Part shown: piece after piece, positions 1-6,088 of the stretch
How the letters are laid out: every line of letters starts with the position of its first letter
How positions within the stretch are numbered: the stretch's first letter is position 1
DNA from: JBDHBD01 sp039586095
Lineage (GTDB): Bacteria > Gemmatimonadota > Gemmatimonadetes > Palauibacterales > Palauibacteraceae
NCBI GenBank assembly: GCA_039586095.1
Contig: JBDHLB010000061.1
Span: 1-14,511, forward strand
DNA length: 14,511 nt
Reading direction: 5' to 3'
Notes under the pieces: generated by a model
Told to the model about the DNA's origin: nothing
What the model saw: the letters and a program-made list of their open reading frames with translations, nothing else
Databases searched by the model: none
Translations under genes and position numbers: made by a program

Positions 1-1294
1 GACGGTGTTCAGCGACATCGAGAGCCTCCCGCGGGGCGTGATATTCTGGCGAGCCATGACCCAGTGGTTGGGTGGGATGGGCATCATCGTGCTCGGGATC
101 GCGATCCTGCCGTTTCTCGGCGTGGGCGGAATGCAGTTGTTCCGGGCCGAGGTGCCGGGTCCGAGGCCCGAGCGGCTGGCACCTCGCATTCGGCAGACGG
201 CCGCGTTGCTGTGGTACGTGTACGGCGGACTGACGGCAGTCCAGGCCACCCTTTACGTGTTGGGTGGAATGCCGGTTTTCGAGGCCGTGACGCATGCCTT
301 TACCACGCTTTCCACCGGGGGATTTTCCCCTCGCAACGCGTCAATCGCTGCGTACGGATCCCCGTTCCTGCAGTACGTGACGATCCTCTTCATGTACCTG
401 GCAGCCGTCAACTTCACGTTGCACTACCGGGCGCTGCGGGGTCGCCCTCTGTACTGGAAGGATCCGGAGTGGCGCTTCTTCAGTCTTGTGGTCGGCGGGG
501 CGACACTTGTCGTGCTGCTGGTCGGACTCGCGCGGGCGGGACTGGAGAGCGGCTTCGAGCCCGCCTTCCGGGAGTCCATGTTTCAGGTCGTTTCTATCGC
601 GACGACGACGGGCTTCGTATCCGCCGATTACGAGCTGTGGCCTGTCGGCTCGCAGCTCATTCTGCTCATGCTGATGTTCATGGGCGGTATGGCAGGATCA
701 ACCGGCGGAGGCATGAAGGCCCTGCGCGTGTACCTGCTGACGCGGCAGGGGCTGGACGAGCTGAAGCGCCAGCTGCACCCGCAGGCCGTGTTGCCTACGC
801 GGCTCGGGAAAAGGGCAGTTCGCGAGCGCACGATGATGCGAATCCTGGCGTTCGCGCTGTTCTTCGTGGGACTGTTCGCGGCGGGAACACTCGGTATGGC
901 CCTGCTGGGGCACGACATCGTCACCTCCCTTGGTTCGAGCGCCGCGAGCCTGGGGAACATCGGTCCGGGTCTGGGCGAGGTCGGCGCCGTCGACAACTAC
1001 GGGTGGATGGGGGCGCCTTCGCATCTCCTCTTGATCTTTCTGATGCTGGCGGGCAGGCTCGAGATCTTCACCGTATTGATCCTGTTTCACCCGGATCTGT
1101 GGCGACGCTACGGTGCTGGCCGAGGCCCCAGGCTTCGTCAAGTGGCGGACTGGACGACACGTGGTCATCCACTGGCGCCCACGCGAGCCCGGGATGCCGA
1201 GCGACTCCGGCGACGGTCTCTGGAGTCCGAGGCTCGGTCGGCGGAAGAGGAACCAGCGCAGCAGACATCGGAGGACGGGGACGACGAGCGATGA
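1..1294 (+). CDS. trkH: TrkH-family potassium transporter, membrane subunit (5'-truncated by window)
   Basis: Membrane-embedded K+ uptake subunit of the TrkH/KtrB superfamily, which works with a cytosolic NAD-binding TrkA/KtrA partner (none is in the window). The reading frame is open from the first base, and the first residues resemble the stretch that normally follows the first selectivity-filter loop, so roughly the first quarter of the protein lies upstream; the GTG at position 5 is not a true start. Counting from that GTG, three filter loops are visible: TLSTGGFS (about 101-108), ATTTGFVS (199-206) and ASLGNIGPG (314-322). GSTGGGMK (231-238) and MLAGRLEIFT (347-356) are also typical of the family. 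Long hydrophobic helices lie between them. The protein ends in a charged, Arg/Glu-rich tail of about 60 residues, longer than I expect for the family and probably cytosolic. The stop codon overlaps the next start as ATGA. Confidence 0.93.
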   Translation, partial: TVFSDIESLPRGVIFWRAMTQWLGGMGIIVLGIAILPFLGVGGMQLFRAEVPGPRPERLAPRIRQTAALLWYVYGGLTAVQATLYVLGGMPVFEAVTHAFTTLSTGGFSPRNASIAAYGSPFLQYVTILFMYLAAVNFTLHYRALRGRPLYWKDPEWRFFSLVVGGATLVVLLVGLARAGLESGFEPAFRESMFQVVSIATTTGFVSADYELWPVGSQLILLMLMFMGGMAGSTGGGMKALRVYLLTRQGLDELKRQLHPQAVLPTRLGKRAVRERTMMRILAFALFFVGLFAAGTLGMALLGHDIVTSLGSSAASLGNIGPGLGEVGAVDNYGWMGAPSHLLLIFLMLAGRLEIFTVLILFHPDLWRRYGAGRGPRLRQVADWTTRGHPLAPTRARDAERLRRRSLESEARSAEEEPAQQTSEDGDDER

Positions 1295-2997
1295 CGGACA
1301 GTGCGGGGCGAGACATGCCACGGAGCACCGAGTCGGACGAGATGAATCTCGTTCCGGCGAGCGCGCAGCCGCCTCTTTCAACGGATCGGTTCTTGATCGA
1401 CGAATCTCCCGGCAACGAAGCCGTCCCCATGGACGTGCTGTTCGTAGGTGGAGGGCCCGCTGGACTCGCGGGTGCCATTCACCTGGCGAAGCTCGTGCAG
1501 GAGGAGCGAGAAGCGGGCGGGCCCCTCGGCGAGCTGGAAATCGGAGTACTGGAAAAGGCTGAAGGGCTCGGAGAGCACTGCCTGTCCGGTGCCGTCGTGA
1601 ACCCCCGAGCGTTTCGGACGCTGTTTCCCGAGACGGGCGACGAACGGTTCCCGTTTCACGGACCGGTCGAGCGAGATCGGGTCTATTTCCTCTCCTCACG
1701 CGGCAAATGGCGGATTCCGGCCCCGGCGAGCATGCGCAATCATGGACACTATCTCGCCTCCGTGTGCGAGATCGTGCGCTGGCTGGGTGAGCAGGCCGAG
1801 GCGCTGGGAGTCAACGTGTTCACCGGATTCCCGGCGGAGGCCCTTCTGCTCGAGGAGGATCGCGTGGTCGGGGTCCGCACGACGCCAGCCGGCCTCGACC
1901 GGTCCGGCCAGCCGGGGAGCGGGTACGTGCCGCCGACCGATTTGAGCGCCCGCGTCACCGTAATGGCCGAAGGGACACGAGGGCCGCTGACCCAGGCCTA
2001 CCTAGACGCACAGGGAATCGGCTCGCCCAACCCTCAGATCTACGCGCTCGGCGTCAAGGAACTGTGGCAGGTTGCGCGGCCGGTCGACGCCGTGATCCAC
2101 ACACTCGGTTGGCCTCTGCCGCCCGACGCGTTTGGTGGCAGCTGGCTTTATCCGATGGGCGACGATCTGGCTTCGATCGGTCTGGTGGTCGGTCTCGATT
2201 ACCGTCAGCGTGATCTGGACGTGCATGTGCTCCTCCAGCGGATGAAGGAGCATCCCCTGTTCTCGCCGTACCTGGACGGCGGAGAGCTGGTGGAGTGGGG
2301 CGCCAAGACGATCCCGGAGGGAGGGTACTACTCTCTGCCGGATCGCCTGCACGGCGATGGCCTGCTCATCGTCGGGGATGCTGCCGGGTTCGTGGACGTC
2401 GCGTCGCTCAAGGGTATTCACTACGCGATGCAGTCCGGGATCCTCGCCGCACGCACGATCTTCGAAGCCCTGAAGGAAGACGATGCATCGGCCGCTCGAT
2501 TGGCGGGCTACGACACGCGCGTCAAGCAGAGCTTCATCGCCGAGGATCTGCACCGGACGCGAAACATGCGACTCGTGTTCAAATCCGGCCTCGTGCGGGG
2601 AGGTCTGAAGGCGGGGTTGCAGCAGGTCACCCGCGGCCGCTTGCCCGCAGGCCGCGTCGAGGTGGAGCCGGATGTCGAGGTGCCGCGTGCGGCGGGCGCG
2701 CCGGCCGCAACACTGCGGTCGCCCGGCCGACACTCGGTCGACAAGCTGGATGCCGTCTACCGATCGGGGAACAGCACGCGGGATGACATACCCTCCCACC
2801 TGACCGTTGGCGAGCCCATCACGGGGGCCATGGCCGAGTTCTACGAGCATATGTGTCCGGCCGGCGTCTATGAGCGCGACGGCGACGAACTGGTCGTCAA
2901 TCCACCCAACTGTGTCGACTGCAAGGCGACGGATGTGCTCGGCCCACGCTGGGCTCCGCGCGAGGGAGGAAGCGGGCCGTCGTACAAGCGGATGTAG
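1291..2997 (+). CDS. Electron transfer flavoprotein:ubiquinone oxidoreductase (ETF-QO)
   Basis: Membrane-associated flavoprotein that takes electrons from reduced ETF and passes them to quinone, linking acyl-CoA and amino-acid dehydrogenases to respiration. The 568-residue product is close to the usual length. An FAD-binding GGGPAG lies at 53-58, a typical LSGAVVNP segment follows, and GDAAGFVDVASLKGIHYAMQSG is the second FAD/quinone region. The C-terminal ferredoxin-like domain has CPAGVYE (Cys522) and NCVDCKATD (Cys541, Cys544), then the family ending PREGGSGPSY. The expected fourth cluster Cys (CxxCxxC) is Thr547, so the iron-sulfur cluster may be incomplete or differently ligated. The start chosen is the ATG overlapping the trkH stop. 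No good Shine-Dalgarno is seen, and in-frame ATGs at 1315 and 1342 are alternatives; the first ~45 residues are poorly conserved in character. etfA/etfB are not in the window. Confidence 0.93.
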   Translation: MTDSAGRDMPRSTESDEMNLVPASAQPPLSTDRFLIDESPGNEAVPMDVLFVGGGPAGLAGAIHLAKLVQEEREAGGPLGELEIGVLEKAEGLGEHCLSGAVVNPRAFRTLFPETGDERFPFHGPVERDRVYFLSSRGKWRIPAPASMRNHGHYLASVCEIVRWLGEQAEALGVNVFTGFPAEALLLEEDRVVGVRTTPAGLDRSGQPGSGYVPPTDLSARVTVMAEGTRGPLTQAYLDAQGIGSPNPQIYALGVKELWQVARPVDAVIHTLGWPLPPDAFGGSWLYPMGDDLASIGLVVGLDYRQRDLDVHVLLQRMKEHPLFSPYLDGGELVEWGAKTIPEGGYYSLPDRLHGDGLLIVGDAAGFVDVASLKGIHYAMQSGILAARTIFEALKEDDASAARLAGYDTRVKQSFIAEDLHRTRNMRLVFKSGLVRGGLKAGLQQVTRGRLPAGRVEVEPDVEVPRAAGAPAATLRSPGRHSVDKLDAVYRSGNSTRDDIPSHLTVGEPITGAMAEFYEHMCPAGVYERDGDELVVNPPNCVDCKATDVLGPRWAPREGGSGPSYKRM

Positions 2998-2998
2998 C

Positions 2999-3035
2999 GA
3001 GCGCCCGGGGGCGGACTCGCCGGACCCGGGCGCTC
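2999..3035. terminator. Hairpin between convergent genes, possible bidirectional terminator
   Basis: A perfect 11-base inverted repeat (GAGCGCCCGGG at 2999-3009 and CCCGGGCGCTC at 3025-3035) encloses a 15-base loop that itself contains a GGCG/CGCC mini-stem. It begins two bases after the ETF-QO stop and ends 24 bases from the stop of the convergent S46 peptidase gene. There is no T-run on either side, so it is not a textbook intrinsic terminator; the position between two converging genes is the main argument for the role. Confidence 0.55.
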
Positions 3036-3059
3036 TGGCCGCTTACTGCGGTGGCCGCG

Positions 3060-5318
3060 TTACGGTGACTCGCCCAACAGCTCGTCGAGCAACGCCTCGG
3101 CCTGGTAGACGCTCCGAAGCGCCTCCGTAATACCGGCCGAATGGACACCGACCGTGCGCCCCGCATCCAGACGAAACAGGAACTCGTTGGGCAGCTGCTC
3201 GATATTACCGTCGAACGCGATTCCGACGACCCGGGCATCCCGGTCGATCATGGGGCTCCCGCTGTTCCCTCCCGTGATGTCGTTCGTGGTTACGAAGTTG
3301 AGCGGCGTGCTCAGGTCGACCGCGTCACGTCGGGCAGCGAACGCGGCCGGCAGCGTCCACGGCATCTCCCCGTCGAAGTTGGCGGCTCGCTCGTAGAGGC
3401 CGTACAACGACGTGCGGGGCGGGGCATACGTTCCATTGTACGGATACCGCTGCACGACTCCGTCGGTGATGCGCAGGGTGAACGTCGCGTCCGGCGGCAG
3501 ATCGGTCCCGAAGACGGCGAACAGTGCCTCGGCCAACCGCTCCTGCTGCACCGCTTCGGCCGCGCTGATCTCCTCCCAGCGAGCCTCGAGCCCGGAGTGG
3601 TCTCGTGCCATTAACAGGGCCAGACGCACAAGCGGATCGTTCGACCGACTCGCGGCCGTCAGACCACCATCCAGGATTTCACCTCGAAAGCCGGCATCCA
3701 TGATCCGGCTCTCGCGGGCGAGCCTCGTCGCCGCATCCTCGGCCGACTCTCCAGGCTGGAAGGCGGCCTGCCGGAAGGGATCGTCGGCCGCTAACCAGCG
3801 GTCAGCGACGTCGAGATGGGCGGCAAGCAGCATCTGCGCGACCTGGGGATTCATCGGCTGTGCCGTTCGTAACGACGCCTCCGCCTCCGCTCGTCCCGCC
3901 TCGAAGTCGGGATCACGGCCGCTCTCCGGCTTCTCCAGCTCCGTCACGAAACGGACCAGCGCCCCCGCCATTCCGAAGTGTGGCGCCCCGATGAAGTCCG
4001 TGTCGTAAGCGTTCAGGCGCGGACTGGTCTCCAGTTTCTGCACCTGGAGGTCCGCCAACCTGGTCCATACGTTTCCGAACTGCTCGCGAAGCGTCGGGTC
4101 CGCCTCTACCTGCGCGCGGAACTCCCGTTCCCACAAAATCTTCGATCCGAGCAACAGAGTGTCGCGCAAGCCTTCCAGCTGTCCGCTGAACGCCTTCAGG
4201 CTGTTCTCGACGCTGAACATGTTGTCGCGCACCGCCCGCTCCGCGTCCGGTCCGTAGTCTGCGATCGTGCGCAGGACCTCGCGCTGAGATTCGAAGATCT
4301 GGACCAGGAACGGGTGCCGGTACCGCTGTTCGTAGAGCACCTGGGCAACCGTGGCCAGCCGGCTGGTCGAGCCCGGGTTTCCGGTCACGAACACCAGCTC
4401 GCCCTCTTCGGCTCCCTCGGCATCCCACTCGAAGTGATGGGCTGTCTGAACCGCGGTGGTGCTGTCAGGCTCGTACGCCCTGACGAAGGCGACATCGAGC
4501 GCGTAGCGCGGATACGTGAAGTTGTCGGGATCTCCCCCGTAGAAGCCTGCCTGCAGCTCCGGAATGAACACGAGCTTGACTGGCTCGTACCTCCGGTACG
4601 TGTAGAGCTGGTACTGGCCACCCTGATACAGAGAGACGACCTGACAGGTCAGGCCGGTTTCGGCCTCGCACTCCTCCTCGATCGCCTCCCGTTCCGCCTC
4701 CTGTGCGTCAGCGATCTCGGTGTCGGTCGCGCCCGTTGCGGCGGCGCCTTTTACGCGCGGCGTCACATCGCTGATGCCCACGAGCTGGTCGAGGTGCAGG
4801 CCGGGGCAGACCAGTTCTTCGCTTCGCGACGCCGCGTAGAAGCCGGTCTCCACCCTGTCGTTGTCTGCGCTCGACACGGCTTCGGCACAATCGCGGGCGC
4901 AGTGGTGGTTGGTCATTACCAGCCCGTCGGGTGACACAAAGGAGGCGGAGCAGATCTCACCGTACCGCACCGACGAGAGTCGTACGTGCTCCAGCCAATC
5001 CTCCGAAGCCGTAAAGTCGTACGTGGAAGCCCAGTGCTCGTACGGTGGATTCTCGAACGTCCACATGGTCCCCATTTCCACGCCCGTCAACGCGGCACGC
5101 TCCGCCGCACGCTGAGCCTCCGGGGAGGGCTGAAGCTCCGCCGGACTGGCGATCACGGCTGGAGCAGGGGTCTCCATCGGAGGCGGCGGGACGACAGGTG
5201 CGGCCTCGGCCGGGGCGGGGCCGGCGGGAGCCGGTCCGGAGGTCGATGCGCAAGCGCTGAAGGCCACCGTTCCGGCCAGAAGCCAGAAGATCGAGCGAAC
5301 GCGTGATAGGAACCGCAT
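3060..5318 (-). CDS. S46-family serine dipeptidyl-peptidase (DPP7-like), predicted lipoprotein
   Basis: Trypsin-fold exopeptidase of family S46 (DPP7/DPP11/DAP BII), which removes dipeptides from peptide N-termini outside the cytoplasm. The 752-residue product starts MRFLSRVRS, has a hydrophobic stretch (about 10-22) and a lipobox-like FSAC with Cys23, then a Pro/Ala-rich linker to about residue 65. The catalytic triad is visible: His139 in MTNHHC, Asp275 in RYALDVAFVR, and Ser686 in GGNSGSP. The residue 18 after the serine, which sets S1 specificity in characterised members (Arg in DPP11, Gly in DPP7), is Gly704 in IAFDGN. That suggests hydrophobic rather than acidic P1 preference. The ATG at 5318 is chosen because AGGAG lies 8 bases upstream and a lipoprotein signal follows; the frame stays open upstream to 6017, but that part has no protein character. 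The gene is convergent with ETF-QO and stands alone on the minus strand. Confidence 0.93.
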   Translation of the reverse strand: MRFLSRVRSIFWLLAGTVAFSACASTSGPAPAGPAPAEAAPVVPPPPMETPAPAVIASPAELQPSPEAQRAAERAALTGVEMGTMWTFENPPYEHWASTYDFTASEDWLEHVRLSSVRYGEICSASFVSPDGLVMTNHHCARDCAEAVSSADNDRVETGFYAASRSEELVCPGLHLDQLVGISDVTPRVKGAAATGATDTEIADAQEAEREAIEEECEAETGLTCQVVSLYQGGQYQLYTYRRYEPVKLVFIPELQAGFYGGDPDNFTYPRYALDVAFVRAYEPDSTTAVQTAHHFEWDAEGAEEGELVFVTGNPGSTSRLATVAQVLYEQRYRHPFLVQIFESQREVLRTIADYGPDAERAVRDNMFSVENSLKAFSGQLEGLRDTLLLGSKILWEREFRAQVEADPTLREQFGNVWTRLADLQVQKLETSPRLNAYDTDFIGAPHFGMAGALVRFVTELEKPESGRDPDFEAGRAEAEASLRTAQPMNPQVAQMLLAAHLDVADRWLAADDPFRQAAFQPGESAEDAATRLARESRIMDAGFRGEILDGGLTAASRSNDPLVRLALLMARDHSGLEARWEEISAAEAVQQERLAEALFAVFGTDLPPDATFTLRITDGVVQRYPYNGTYAPPRTSLYGLYERAANFDGEMPWTLPAAFAARRDAVDLSTPLNFVTTNDITGGNSGSPMIDRDARVVGIAFDGNIEQLPNEFLFRLDAGRTVGVHSAGITEALRSVYQAEALLDELLGESP

Positions 5319-5530
5319 GAGACGCTCTCCTGTTCCGTTCGGTTTGGGGAACGGCCCGACGCATCGAAGCGTACGTATCCAGGGCCGCTCGCGTGGGTCA
5401 GAGCGTATTGTACGGGCGTGGCGAAGGCGGAACCACCGGGTGGATGTCTGCCCGCGCCGCGCTGGACAGAGCTCGCTGCACGCCCCATCCTGTGCGAGCC
5501 ACACAGACTCTCCACGGGAAGAATGAGCAT
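5319..5530. other. Intergenic region between divergent genes
   Basis: About 210 bases between the S46 start and the small plus-strand peptide gene. It should hold the S46 promoter and, if the small gene is real, its promoter too. I see no convincing -35/-10 pair on either strand. On the minus strand, CTGACC (near 5398-5403) followed by TACGTACGCT (near 5370-5380) is a weak candidate. There is no repeat, tRNA or long hairpin. The plus-strand frame is open across it but has no protein-like composition. Confidence 0.4.
5327..5331 (-). promoter_or_regulatory. Shine-Dalgarno of the S46 peptidase gene
   Basis: On the minus strand AGGAG is followed after 8 bases by the ATG at 5318. This fixes the start of the S46 gene at the lipoprotein signal peptide rather than at any of the upstream in-frame starts reaching to 6017. 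Confidence 0.65.
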
Positions 5531-5650
5531 ATGTACTACGTATGGCTAACGGCCCTGATCGCCCTGTTGATCGCCGGGCTGTTCGGCGCCGGGTTCGCGA
5601 TCGGTTGCCGACTCCCCGAGCTGCGCGACGAAGAGCGTCGCCAGCGGTAA
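5531..5650 (+). CDS. Putative small single-pass membrane protein (39 aa)
   Basis: Not recognised. A 39-residue frame, beginning MYYVWLTALIALLIAG, consists of one hydrophobic helix (about 3-25, with several small residues and one Cys at 26) followed by a charged tail, LRDEERRQR. The positive-inside rule would put the C-terminus in the cytoplasm and the N-terminus outside. A purine-rich GGGAAG ends 8 bases before the ATG and could be its ribosome-binding site. The clean split between membrane helix and basic tail is unlikely in a random frame of this composition, which is the main argument that it is real. It lies alone between the divergent S46 gene and the 83-residue hypothetical. It could also be noise. 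Confidence 0.5.
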   Translation: MYYVWLTALIALLIAGLFGAGFAIGCRLPELRDEERRQR

Positions 5651-5796
5651 TCTGCTGCGCGAGCTCCGGGTGTGAGGCGGCTGGCATGCGTGCCGGAGGG
5701 CCCCACTCCACTTCCGTTGCACGGCGCGAAGGCGTAACTTGTAGGGTCTCATAAGAAGTCCATTCCGGCCTGACTAATCCCAGCTCAGAGGTGGTC

Positions 5797-6048
5797 ATGA
5801 CGAAGACGTTTCGGGACGCAAAGGGTCGCCGCTGGAAGGCGTGGTTGGCAACGCGAGAGGTGTTCTGGCCCGATCCCGAAGAGAACGTTCCCGATCCCGA
5901 TTCCGAATCTGTCGTGTTCGTTTGTTTCTCCGATCCCCACCAGCCGCAGCGTCGCGCCAGAATCCCCTCCGGCTCTTTCGCGGCGCTCTCCGATGACGAC
6001 CTGAAGGCCGAGTTCAAGACGGCCCACCCGGACCCGACGATCCGTTAG
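5797..6048 (+). CDS. Hypothetical protein, 83 aa
   Basis: Not recognised. The product starts MTKTFRDAKGRRWKAWLATR, continues through an acidic Pro/Asp-rich turn (about residues 28-38), a hydrophobic strand VVFVCF (about 40-45) and a basic segment RRARIP, and ends in an amphipathic acidic region. It looks like one small soluble domain with no signal peptide and no membrane segment. The ATG at 5797 is preferred because AGAGG lies 5 bases before it; a GTG two codons upstream (5791) overlaps that site. It precedes pepA by 40 bases, separated by a GC hairpin at 6062-6079, so it may be its own unit or a leader gene of the pepA transcript. Confidence 0.65.
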   Translation: MTKTFRDAKGRRWKAWLATREVFWPDPEENVPDPDSESVVFVCFSDPHQPQRRARIPSGSFAALSDDDLKAEFKTAHPDPTIR

Positions 6049-6061
6049 GCAACCGGAACGA

Positions 6062-6079
6062 GGGGGCCGCTGGGCCCCC
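6062..6079 (+). terminator. GC hairpin between the 83-aa gene and pepA
   Basis: GGGGGCC (6062-6068) and GGCCCCC (6073-6079) form a perfect 7-bp stem with the 4-base loop GCTG. It starts 13 bases after the stop of the hypothetical gene and ends 9 bases before the pepA ATG. No T-tract follows. It could terminate upstream transcription or, given that it sits where pepA's ribosome-binding site should be, affect pepA translation. Confidence 0.45.
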
Positions 6080-6088
6080 GACCACGTC

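Noticed and set aside
64..1290. The ETF-QO frame is open for about 400 codons upstream of its start, across trkH
   Set aside because: The translation is Arg/Gly-rich without domain character, while the overlapping frame gives a clear TrkH protein; it is a GC-driven open frame.
698..1699. Minus-strand frame of 333 codons across the trkH/ETF-QO junction, and a similar one at 2002-2850
   Set aside because: Antisense frames of strongly supported genes, with low-complexity basic translations.
3978..4934. A 318-codon plus-strand frame antisense to the S46 gene
   Set aside because: It mirrors the codon bias of the S46 gene, has no recognisable motif and no convincing ribosome-binding site.
5717..5755. 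Possible promoter before the 83-aa gene (TTGCAC with downstream TAACTTG / CATAAG)
   Set aside because: No pair of boxes has both a good match and normal spacing; not strong enough to annotate.
5319..6017. Upstream extension of the S46 peptidase frame on the minus strand
   Set aside because: The extension lacks protein character and would bury the lipoprotein signal peptide; AGGAG before the ATG at 5318 marks the start.
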